From contig NZ_JAQNDM010000002.1 in the NCBI RefSeq assembly GCF_028368975.1, forward strand, positions 7,124,425-7,188,424: a DNA stretch of 64,000 bases, read 5' to 3'. This DNA comes from Stigmatella ashevillena (GTDB lineage Bacteria > Myxococcota > Myxococcia > Myxococcales > Myxococcaceae). The first letter of the stretch is position 1. The number at the start of each line of letters is the position of its first letter. Shown in pieces: positions 26,504-36,000 of the stretch. The notes beneath the pieces were generated by a model. The model ran no database searches and was not told where the DNA came from. It saw only the letters and a list, made by a program, of their open reading frames with translations. A program made the position numbers and the translations under genes.

Positions 26504-26517
26504 AATCGACTCAAGAA

Positions 26518-29500
26518 GTGATAGAAAGTTCTGCATTGACCCCGGTTTATCGCCGTGGGGTAGTGTTCAATACTGTGCGTGACCCTATCGCGATTATTGG
26601 TATTGGTTGTCGATTTCCAGGAGGCGCGAGATCGCCTCACCACCTCTGGGACCTGCTCGCACAAGGGCGCAGCGCGATAGTCGAGGTCCCAAAAGAGCGC
26701 TGGGACCATCGCCGCTACTACGATCCTGACCCAGAGAAGCCGGGCAAGACGTACGTCCGTTCCGGCGGTTTTCTACAAGAGCCGATCGACCTCTTCGACG
26801 CCGCCTTTTTCTCCATCTCTCCGCGTGAAGCGGCGACGCTCGACCCTCAGCAACGCCTCCTCGCCGAGGTCGCCTGGGAGAGCCTCGAGGACGCGGGCCT
26901 TCCTCCGGACGGCCTCGCGGGCAGCCAGACCGGCGTCTACGTCGGCGGGTTCATGCTCGACAGCATGCTCACGCACCTGGGACCGGTGAACCGTCTGATG
27001 ATCGGCGCCCATACGGCGGTCGGGTCGACCATGACGGTGCTCTCCAACCGGCTGTCCTTCATGTTCGACTTCCGGGGACCGAGCATCTCGATGGACACGG
27101 CGTGCTCCTCCTCGCTCGTCGCCGTCCACCTCGCCTGCCAGGACCTGTGGAGCGGGACGACGACACTCGGGCTGGCGGGTGGCGTCAACGTCATGTTCAG
27201 GCCCGAAGTCTTCGTGGCGATGAGCAAGGGCAAGTTCCTGTCGACCGATGGGTACTCCAAGAGCTTCGATGCGCGCGCCGACGGCTACGGCCGAGGCGAA
27301 GGCGCTGGCATCGTGGTGCTCAAGCGGCTCGCGGACGCGGTGCGCGACAATGACCGCATCTACGCGCTGATCCGGGGAACCGGCGTCAATCAGGACGGGC
27401 ACAGCGAATCCATGACGGCGCCGAGCGCGCGCGCCCAGGAGGCGCTGATCCGCCAGGTGTGCGCCCGTGCTTCGGTGGATCCCACCGAGCTCCATGCCTT
27501 CGAAGCCCATGGCACCGGAACCGCCGTTGGAGATCCCGCGGAGATGGGGGGACTGGGCGCCGTGTCGAAGCGGCCCGACGCCCAGGGGCCGTGGGTGGGT
27601 TCGCTCAAGGCCAACATCGGACACCTCGAAGCGGCGGCCGGCGTGGCGGGGTTGATCAAGGCGAGCCTGATTCTCCAACACCGGCAGCTTCCGCCACAAG
27701 CCAACCTCCAGAAGCTCAACCCGGCCATTCCCTTCGAGTCCCTGGGGATCCGCGTTCCGCAGCGCCTGGAGGCGCTCGAGCCCAGGAATGGCGAACCCCT
27801 GAAAATGGGCGTCAACTCCTTCGGCTACGGCGGGACGAACGCGCACTGCTTGCTGGAGCAGGCTCCGTCCACCGGCGCGCTCACGCGCACCCCGGATGCG
27901 CAAGCGAAGCGCGCCGTGAGCCTGTCCGAGCCGGTGCTTCTGCCGCTCTCTGCCCGCAGCCCCGAGGCGCTTCGCGCGCTCGCCCGGTCCTACGCGGGCC
28001 TTCTCTCCGCTCCGGACCGTGCGCCGCTCGCGGACATCTGCTTCTCCGCGGCGACGCGGCGCAGCCACCACGAGCACCGCCTCGCCCTGATTGCCACCGA
28101 GGATGCCGCCGGGCTCGCGGCGCGGCTGGAGTCCTTCGCCGCCAACAATCCTGCGGAGGACGGAGCCTCCGGCCGCACGCTCCCCGCGGCGGTGGCGGCG
28201 AAGCCAGTCTTCGTGTTCACCGGGATGGGGCCGCAGTGGTGGGCCATGGGCCGTGAGCTCTATGAGCGGGACGCGCTGTTCCGCTCCACCCTCGACCGCT
28301 GCGACGCCATCTTCCAGCGGATCGCGGGCTGGTCGCTGCTGGCCCAGATGCTCGCGGACGAGAAGTCCTCCAACATGGCGAGGACGGACATCGCGCAGCC
28401 CGCGAACGCATTCCTGCAAATCGGCCTGTTCGAGCTCTGGCGGCGCGCGGGCGTCGAGCCCTCGGCGGTGGTGGGCCACAGTGCCGGCGAGGTCGCCGCG
28501 GCCTACGCGGCGGGGCGCTTTACCCTCGAGCAGGCCATGCTCGTGATCTACGAGCGGAGCCGGATCCAGGCGAAAGCGGCCGGGCAGGGCAAGATGCTGG
28601 CGGTGGGGCTCCCCGAAGACGGCGCTCGCGCCGTCATGAAGGGGCGTGAGCACGCGGTCTCGATCGCCGCGATCAACGGGCCGGGCGCTGTGACCCTGTC
28701 GGGCGACGCCAAGGTGATCGAAGAGATCGCGGCCGAGCTCGAGGCCCGGGGTGTCTTCCAGCGCATCTTGAAGGTCGAGGTGCCCTACCACAGCCCCGCG
28801 ATGGATGCGCTCAAGCCGGAGCTGCGCCGGTGTCTGGCCACGCTCCAGCCTTCGGTCGGGCACCTTCCCACCTATTCCACCGTCACGGGTGGGTTCGTGG
28901 AAGGCGTGTCCTATGACGCCGAGTACTGGTGCAACAACATCCGGGAGCCCACCCTCTTCGCGAAGGCCACCAGCCAGCTTTTGAAAGACGGCTACCGGCT
29001 CTTCCTCGAGCTGGGTCCCCATCCCGTCCTGCTGGCCTCCATCAAGGAATGCTTCACGGAGGCTCGCGTCGAGGGACGGGTGTTCTCCTCGCTCAAGCGG
29101 ATGGAGCCCGAGCAGAAGACCCTCTCCAAGGCCTTGGCGGACCTCTACGTCGCCGGAGCCCACATCTCGTGGGCAGGGCTCTATCCCGAGGGCTGCTGCT
29201 TCACCCAGCTCCCCACCTATCCCTGGCAGCGGGAGAAACACTGGAACGAGTCCGAGGAGGCGCTCACGGATCGCCAGGGCTCGGACGAGCATGCGTTGCT
29301 CGGGCCCAGGATCTCCGCGCCCATGCCCACCTGGGAGCGTGGGTTGAACGTGTGGTTCTTGCCCTGTCTCCAGGATCACCGCGTCCGAGGCTCGCTCGTT
29401 GTCCCAGGGGCCACCTACGTCGAGCTGGCGCTGGGCGTACGCCGCGAACTGGGGCTCCCGGAGCCCCACATGCTGGAAGACGTGCGGTTCGAGAACGCGC

Positions 29501-32500
29501 TCGTCGTGGCGGGCAACGACGAGCCCGTGCTCCGGACCACCTACGATGAAGCGACGCAAACGGTGGCGATCTACAGCCGCCCTCGCGACAGCCGCACCAC
29601 ATGGACGCGGCACGCCACGGCGCGTCTTCGCAAGAACCTCCTCGCGCCTCCGCAGGAGCACGTCGAGCTTGCCAGCCTTGAGGCGCACGCCGCGGCCCAG
29701 GTCGATACGGAAGCGCTCTACCGGATGCTCGGTGCGCGTGGCCTCGATTACGGCCCAAGCCTTCGCGGCATCCGCTGGTTGCGCCGCGGCGAGACAGAGC
29801 TCCTCGCCGAAATCGCGCTCCCTGTCTCGGAGGTGGCGCGCATCACCACCGACCCCCGCATCGTTCTGGACCCGGTCTGGCTGGACCCTTGCTTCCAGGC
29901 CATGGTGGCCTGGCTGCCCGAAAATGATCAGCGGCTCTACCTCCCGATGGGGTGCCGGAGCATCCGCTGCTCGAAGCAGCCCGATCCCCGGGAGCCGCTG
30001 TTCTGCCACGCACGAATCCGGAAGCAGACGGCCCATGCGCTGGAGAGCGACATCACCTTGATCGATGGCCATGGTCAGGTGGTGGCCATGCTGTCGGGTG
30101 TCGAGTGCGCCGCGCTCGCGGATGCCGAGGAGAAGGCCCCCAGGCCGTCCTTCTACGACTGGACCTACGAGCACGTCTTCGAGGAGGCCAAAACCGAAGA
30201 GGCGGGAGCGAAGAGCAGCGGTGGCTGGATCGTGTTCGCGGATCGCGGCGGGATCGGCACCGAGCTTGGACGCGCGCTTGAGCGAGCGGGCGTTCAGGAC
30301 CTGGTCCAGGTGGTGCGGGGCGAGGCGTTCGTCCGCGAATCGGACACGCGCTTCCAGATCCGCCCGGGAGATGCCGGGGATGCCGGCCGCCTCGTGGAGG
30401 CACTCGGCCTCACGCGGTTCCGGAACATCGCCTATCTGTTTGGCCTGGATGCGAGCCAGGTGGCGGACGCAGGGGACGTGTCTGCGTTCCTCCGGGTGGT
30501 GATGGCCCTGGCCTCGGGAGAGGGCGCGGCGATCCGCGTCGTCACCAGGGATGCGCAGCGCGCGGTTCCGGGGGATGCATTGTCCTCACTCGCCGCGGCG
30601 CCCTTGATCGGCTTCTCACGCGTGGTGTCGGCCGAACTCCCGCATTTGCGGACGCGCACGATCGATCTGCCCCTGGGGGCTACGGCCGCCCAACCCGAGA
30701 TGATCGAGCGCCTCGCTCGCGAGCTCCTGGCGGAGACCCAGGAAGATGAGGTCGCGCTGCGTGACACCCGGCGATTCGTCCGGCGCCTCAAGTCCAAGCC
30801 CCTCCCCGAGTGGGAGGAACGGACGGTGGGGACCGCGGGCTCCGAGGGCAAAGAGCAGGTCTTCGAAGTCGCCCTCGACGGCTCGGAGCAGCGGCCGAGG
30901 AAGGCCTCACGGCAGCGGCCGGGACGTGGAGAGATCGAAATCAAGCTCGCGAGCGTGACGCTGACGCGCGGAGCAGGGGCTCAAGGCCGACGCTCGTCCA
31001 CCTCACTCTGGCCGGTGGAGCTGGGAGGCGTGGTGGCCGCGGTGGGTGAAGACGTGCGTGGGTTTGTTCCCGGACAACGGGTGCAGGCGCTGATGGCGCA
31101 AGAGGCGTCTGTGATTGGGACGCACGCGGTGGTGCGGCTGGGACGTGACTGGATCGGCTCAGGCGCCGCGCAGGGGCGGCTGCTGCCATTCCTTGCCGCC
31201 GAGTACGCGCTCCACGTTCACGGGCGGCTCCAGCCCGAAGAGCGGCTCTTGGTGCTCGGCAACGCCGGGGGGATTGGCTCTGCGGTGCTTGAGATCGGGC
31301 GAGCCGCGGGCGCTCAGGTGGCGGCTGTCCTGGACCTTGAGACAGAGCAGGCGCCCCAGGGGATCCGTGTCTTCGACCGGCGCTCCCCCACACTCACGGA
31401 CGAGCTGATGGCATGGGCTGGTGCCGGCGGCGTGGATCTCCTGGTGAATGCGTCTGCTGATCCCGAGTCCACCATGACTGGCGTCCTCGGGGCCTTCGGC
31501 CGCTTCGTCGATGCGGGGCCGATCGCACCGGCGGAAGGCCTCTTCGCCACCGCCTGGCCGCGAGGCGTTTCCTGCTTCAGGGTGGATGTCGCGGCCATTC
31601 TGCAGCAGCGCCCCAAGGAGGCAGCCGAGCGGCTTCAGGCCGTCCTCAAGCGGTTTGGAGAGCTCCCAGCGCTCTCTGCCGAGAGCTGGCCGGTAACCCG
31701 CGCGGGAGAAGCGCGGCGCTGGCTTTCGGAGCATGCGCGGCAGAATGGGATCGCCCGCCTCACGCTCTCGTTCACGGATGCGGGGCCGGTGGCGCTCGCA
31801 CCCGCGGCGAACGAGCGTGTGTTCAGCGCGGACGCGGCCTACCTCATCACGGGTGGTTTCGGGGGCTTCGGTCTCTCCCTCGCCCGCTGGATGGCCTCCG
31901 AGGGTGCACGGCACCTCGTGCTCACGGGCCGAAAAGGGGCTGCGACCCCCGAGGCAAAACAGCTCATCCAGGATCTCGAGGCAGCAGGGGTTCGCGTCAC
32001 CGGGGCCGCCGCGGACGTCAGCAACAGGGACGAGATGCAGGCGCTGTTCGCACGGATCGACGCCACGCACCCCCCGCTGAAGGGGGTATTGCACACCGCG
32101 GCTGTCCTCGATGATGCGCCCCTGGCCGATCTCAACTCGGAGCGCATCCAGCGCGTCATGTCTCCCAAGGCCGGCGGAGCGTGGATCCTCCACGAGCTGA
32201 CCCGGGATCGCCCGCTGGACTTCTTCGTCCTGTTCTCCTCGGTCGCTGCCTTGATCGGCAATCCCCGGCAGGGCAACTACGTCGCCGCGAACAGCTTCTT
32301 GGACGCGCTCGCGGAGCACCGCGCCGCGCAAGGCCTGGCGGCGGCCAGCATCCACTGGGGTGTCTTCGGAGAGAGCGGGATGGCTCAGGGCGAGGCGGTG
32401 CGGGCTTACCTCGAATCCCTCGGCCTCCATGCGATGCCCCCGGCCTCGGTGTTGGGAGCGCTCAAGAAGGTGCTTCGGCTCCGAGCGCCCCAAATCGGGA

Positions 32501-33036
32501 TCTTCGACATCAGCTGGCCCAAGCTGGGGCGCGCGGCTCCGAACCTCGGCCGGACGCTGAGGACCGCGCACCTGATGGGAGACTCCCAGACGGGCGCGCA
32601 GAGCGAAGTGGAGCGGCTCCGCCGTCACCTGTCAGGGCTGACGCTGGAGGCGCGGCAGCCGGAGATCGAACGCTTCCTCACGGAACGCCTCGCCCTCATC
32701 CTCCAGATTCCGGTCGAGCGTGTGGATCCGCAGAAGCCGCTGTCCATGTTGGGTGTGGACTCGCTCTTGTCGATGCAAGTCCAGGGGACCATCCGCGAGG
32801 CGCTCGGCATCGAAATCCCAGCGCTTGAGCTCCTTCGTGGAGGGAGCCTGGTGCAGGTGGCAAGCACCCTGTCCGCGAAGTTCGACGGGCCCGCAGCGGT
32901 GGCAGCGGTGGCAGCGCCCAGTACCGAGGCATCCCAGATCGAGCGGCAAGTGAACAACATGTCTGAGAGCGAAGTGGAAACGATCCTCCGCGCCATGCTG
33001 GAAGCCCAAGAAGGAAAGGGGACGGTGACGCAATGA
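26518..33036 (+). CDS. mchA: MchA-like iterative type I PKS (KS-AT-DH-ER*-KR-ACP), myxochromide acyl chain
   Basis: A 2172-residue single-module PKS. KS (about 22-450): active Cys196 in DTACSSS, His331 and His369. AT (562-865): Ser655 in GHSAGE; the selectivity region reads VPYHS (755-759), unlike the common malonyl or methylmalonyl signatures. DH (about 921-1200): His954 in HRVRGSLVVP and Asp1123 in DPCFQ, intact. ER-like region (about 1445-1745): keeps a nucleotide loop GNAGGIG (1581-1587) but lacks the usual NFRD-type block. KR (about 1770-1960): GGFGGFG, Ser1908, Tyr1921, LDD at 1864-1866 (B-type). ACP: Ser2082. No loading domain is present. MchA of S. aurantiaca is known to act iteratively to build a polyene acyl chain, and this matches. 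The GTG start at 26518 has only a weak ribosome site. Its stop overlaps mchB (ATGA). Confidence 0.92.
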   Translation: MIESSALTPVYRRGVVFNTVRDPIAIIGIGCRFPGGARSPHHLWDLLAQGRSAIVEVPKERWDHRRYYDPDPEKPGKTYVRSGGFLQEPIDLFDAAFFSISPREAATLDPQQRLLAEVAWESLEDAGLPPDGLAGSQTGVYVGGFMLDSMLTHLGPVNRLMIGAHTAVGSTMTVLSNRLSFMFDFRGPSISMDTACSSSLVAVHLACQDLWSGTTTLGLAGGVNVMFRPEVFVAMSKGKFLSTDGYSKSFDARADGYGRGEGAGIVVLKRLADAVRDNDRIYALIRGTGVNQDGHSESMTAPSARAQEALIRQVCARASVDPTELHAFEAHGTGTAVGDPAEMGGLGAVSKRPDAQGPWVGSLKANIGHLEAAAGVAGLIKASLILQHRQLPPQANLQKLNPAIPFESLGIRVPQRLEALEPRNGEPLKMGVNSFGYGGTNAHCLLEQAPSTGALTRTPDAQAKRAVSLSEPVLLPLSARSPEALRALARSYAGLLSAPDRAPLADICFSAATRRSHHEHRLALIATEDAAGLAARLESFAANNPAEDGASGRTLPAAVAAKPVFVFTGMGPQWWAMGRELYERDALFRSTLDRCDAIFQRIAGWSLLAQMLADEKSSNMARTDIAQPANAFLQIGLFELWRRAGVEPSAVVGHSAGEVAAAYAAGRFTLEQAMLVIYERSRIQAKAAGQGKMLAVGLPEDGARAVMKGREHAVSIAAINGPGAVTLSGDAKVIEEIAAELEARGVFQRILKVEVPYHSPAMDALKPELRRCLATLQPSVGHLPTYSTVTGGFVEGVSYDAEYWCNNIREPTLFAKATSQLLKDGYRLFLELGPHPVLLASIKECFTEARVEGRVFSSLKRMEPEQKTLSKALADLYVAGAHISWAGLYPEGCCFTQLPTYPWQREKHWNESEEALTDRQGSDEHALLGPRISAPMPTWERGLNVWFLPCLQDHRVRGSLVVPGATYVELALGVRRELGLPEPHMLEDVRFENALVVAGNDEPVLRTTYDEATQTVAIYSRPRDSRTTWTRHATARLRKNLLAPPQEHVELASLEAHAAAQVDTEALYRMLGARGLDYGPSLRGIRWLRRGETELLAEIALPVSEVARITTDPRIVLDPVWLDPCFQAMVAWLPENDQRLYLPMGCRSIRCSKQPDPREPLFCHARIRKQTAHALESDITLIDGHGQVVAMLSGVECAALADAEEKAPRPSFYDWTYEHVFEEAKTEEAGAKSSGGWIVFADRGGIGTELGRALERAGVQDLVQVVRGEAFVRESDTRFQIRPGDAGDAGRLVEALGLTRFRNIAYLFGLDASQVADAGDVSAFLRVVMALASGEGAAIRVVTRDAQRAVPGDALSSLAAAPLIGFSRVVSAELPHLRTRTIDLPLGATAAQPEMIERLARELLAETQEDEVALRDTRRFVRRLKSKPLPEWEERTVGTAGSEGKEQVFEVALDGSEQRPRKASRQRPGRGEIEIKLASVTLTRGAGAQGRRSSTSLWPVELGGVVAAVGEDVRGFVPGQRVQALMAQEASVIGTHAVVRLGRDWIGSGAAQGRLLPFLAAEYALHVHGRLQPEERLLVLGNAGGIGSAVLEIGRAAGAQVAAVLDLETEQAPQGIRVFDRRSPTLTDELMAWAGAGGVDLLVNASADPESTMTGVLGAFGRFVDAGPIAPAEGLFATAWPRGVSCFRVDVAAILQQRPKEAAERLQAVLKRFGELPALSAESWPVTRAGEARRWLSEHARQNGIARLTLSFTDAGPVALAPAANERVFSADAAYLITGGFGGFGLSLARWMASEGARHLVLTGRKGAATPEAKQLIQDLEAAGVRVTGAAADVSNRDEMQALFARIDATHPPLKGVLHTAAVLDDAPLADLNSERIQRVMSPKAGGAWILHELTRDRPLDFFVLFSSVAALIGNPRQGNYVAANSFLDALAEHRAAQGLAAASIHWGVFGESGMAQGEAVRAYLESLGLHAMPPASVLGALKKVLRLRAPQIGIFDISWPKLGRAAPNLGRTLRTAHLMGDSQTGAQSEVERLRRHLSGLTLEARQPEIERFLTERLALILQIPVERVDPQKPLSMLGVDSLLSMQVQGTIREALGIEIPALELLRGGSLVQVASTLSAKFDGPAAVAAVAAPSTEASQIERQVNNMSESEVETILRAMLEAQEGKGTVTQ

Positions 33037-36000
33037 GCTCCCCCCGCGACAGCATGAGCGGCCTCAGCATCGAGGAGAAGCGCAAGCTCCTGGCGGAGCT
33101 CATGGCGAAGTCAGGAAAGAGCGCTCCCCGCATCTTTCCACTGTCCTCGGGACAGAAGGCGCTCTGGCTTCTGCAGCAGCAGGAGCCGGAGGGAGCCGCC
33201 TACAACACGCCCTTCGCGCTCCGCATTCACTCCCAGATTGATGTAGGGGCATTCAAGCGTGCCTTCGAGATGGTGGCCGCGCGCCACCCGAGCCTGCGGA
33301 CCACGGTCGCGTCGGCCGCGGACGGCCAGCTCCTCCAGACGAGCCACCCGGTGCTCGAGCCGCACTTCGCTCACATCGATGCGAGCGGTTGGACCGCAGA
33401 GCAACTCCAGGCCGCGGTCGTTCGCGCCTACCGCCAGCCATTCTCCCTTGAGCGAGGCCCTCTGCTCCGTGGCGATCTGTTCAGCTCCCGGCCCGATGAC
33501 CACATTCTCCTGATCACGGTTCACCACATCGTCTACGACGGGTGGTCGGCGGGGATCCTTCAGGGAGAGCTCACCCGGATCTACCAAGCGCTCTCGCGTG
33601 GCGAGCAGCCCGCACTGACGCCCGTGACGGGCAGCTATGCCGACTTCGTCGCACAGCAGGCGGAGATGCTGGCAGGAGCGCCGGGGCGTGCGCATTGGGA
33701 GTACTGGCAGAAGAAACTCTCCGGAGAGCTGCCTGTCCTGGCGCTCCCCGCGGATCGAAGCCGCTCGGCCCTCGCGGCGAATCGGAGCGGCGCGAGCTCG
33801 ATCAAGCTCCAGCCTGAGCTGACCCACCGGATCAAGGAACTCGCGCAGAGCGCAGGGGCCACTCCGTTCGTCGTGCTCTTGTCCGCCTACGCCGCCTTGC
33901 TGGGGCGTCTGGCCCGGCAGGAGGACCTCCTCATCGGCTCACCGACGGCGGGCCGTCCGGGGGCTGCTCTTCATGGCGTGGTGGGCTACTTCGCCAACGC
34001 CGTGGCGCTTCGAGCGGATCTCTCCGGCGCTCCCTCCACCCGGCAGTTGATCGCGCGGATGCGCGATGTGGTGCACGAGGCGCTGGCGAACCAGGACTTC
34101 CCGTTCGCATCGCTCGTGGAGCGGTTGGGGATTGCGCGCCGCCCGGGCGTGTCCCCCATCTTCCAGGCGTCCATGTCGTTCCACTCCTCGCGCGAGGGTG
34201 GGGACGCCATGGCCCTTTGGGCCACGCCGGATGAGGTCACCCGCGTCCGCTGGGGGAACCTGGAGCTGGAGCCTTATCCCCTCAGTGATCAGGAGACCCA
34301 GTTCGACCTCACCCTCGAGATGTGGGAAGTCCGAGGTGCATTCGCCGGCGCGCTGCGCTTCAACCGGGCACTCTTCAATGACGCCACGGTCGGCCTGTGG
34401 CGCGGCTATTTCGAGAAGCTCCTCGAGCAGATGGTGCGCGCTCCGGATGAGCCGATGGCCCGCCTGGCGCTGGCGGAGCCTGTCACGGCCCCGCAGCTCC
34501 AAGGAGATACGCACCCTGGGATTCCAGTGGACCGTGCGGGGAGCGGTACCATCACCGCCTGGTTCGAGGCGCAGGCCGCGCGCACCCCAGATGGGGCGGC
34601 GCTCAGCTTTGGCGACGTGCACCTCAGCTACGCCGAGCTCAACGCCCGGGCGAACGTGTTGGCACATGAACTTCGGAGCCGGGGTGTGGGCCCCGAGTCC
34701 TTGGTGGGCATCTGTGTCGAGCGGAGCGCGGAACTCGTCATCGCCATTCTGGGCGTGCTCAAGGCCGGTGGGGCGTATGTCCCGTTGGATCCGGCCAGCC
34801 CGCGTGAGCGGTTGGCGCTGATTCTCGAGGACGCGGAGGTCTCCGCGCTCGTCACCGAGACCAAGCGCAGGGAGGAACTCCCCACGGAGAAGGTGTCTAC
34901 GATCTTCGTGGATGCGATCCAGTGGCAGGAAGGCCAGCGTGAGCCGAACCCGGCGCCGGGCCTCACGCCGGACCATGCCGCCTATGTCATCTACACCTCT
35001 GGTTCCACCGGGCGCCCCAAGGGCGTGATTGTCACCCACGCCAACGCCACGCGTCTGTTCACCACGACGGATGCGCTTTACGGCTTTGGCCCGGGCGATG
35101 TCTGGACGCTCTTCCACTCCGCCGCCTTCGACTTTTCTGTCTGGGAACTCTGGGGAGCGCTCTTCTACGGCGGCCGGTTGATCGTCGTCCCTCACTGGAT
35201 GACCCGTTCCCCCGAGGCCTTCGGCGAGCTGATTGCGCGCGAGGGGGTGACGGTCCTCAACCAGACACCGTCTGCATTCCGGGCGCTGCTTCGGGCACCC
35301 TCGATCGCGGATGGGGTGGGCGGCCAGGGGCTCAAGTGGATCATCTTCGGCGGTGAAGCGCTCGACGCCGCGACCGTCCGTCCCTGGTTTGAGCGGTATC
35401 CGAATGCGGACACGCGCCTGATCAACATGTATGGCATCACCGAGACCACGGTGCATGTCACGTATCACCAGGTGACCGAGGCGGACCTCGCGTCCGCGGC
35501 GAGCCCGATCGGTCGGCCGATTCCGGATCTCGTGATCAGCCTGCTCGATGAGCACGGCCAGCCCGTCCCGGACGGCGTCCCCGGAGAGATGTATGTCGGA
35601 GGAGCGGGGGTCGCGAGGGGCTATTTGAAGCGGCCAGAGCTCACCGCACAGCGCTTCATCAAGCACCCCTCTTCTCCGGGAGAGCGCCTCTACCGCTCGG
35701 GAGATCTCGCCATCCGTCAGCAAGACGGGACCTTCACGTATCTCGGCCGCATCGATGATCAGGTCAAGATCCGCGGCTTCCGCATTGAGCTCGGCGAGAT
35801 CCAATCCGTGCTCGCCCGCCACCCGGCCGTCGCCGACGCTTACGTCTCCACCTATGAGCGGAGCGCGGACGACCGGCGCATCGTCGCCTACGTGGTGCCC
35901 AAGAAGGGCGCGTCGGAGATGCTCCTCTCCTCCTCCTCGAATGGGGGAGTGGGGGACACCCACGTCGGTGAGTGGAAGTCGCTCTACGACGAGCTTTACG

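Larger units (their letters stand above)
26174..26517. promoter_or_regulatory. Divergent intergenic region between the ABC operon and mchA
   Basis: This 344-bp region has no credible gene. Its mchA-proximal half (about 26325-26500) is clearly AT-richer than the coding DNA around it and must hold the promoters for both transcription directions. I could not find a convincing -35/-10 pair or a sigma-54 GG-N10-GC element. Two perfect 6-3-6 dyads are present and listed separately. Short TGAGA/TCTCA words recur at 26458, 26478, 26489 and 26499, giving alternative pairings in the mchA leader. Confidence 0.6.

Noticed and set aside
26773-30174. A 1133-codon open frame on the minus strand opposite mchA.
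   Set aside because: It lies wholly over conserved KS, AT and DH coding sequence. Its translation is low-complexity, Arg/Gly/His-rich, with no domain. Long antisense frames are expected in DNA with such strong GC bias at third positions.
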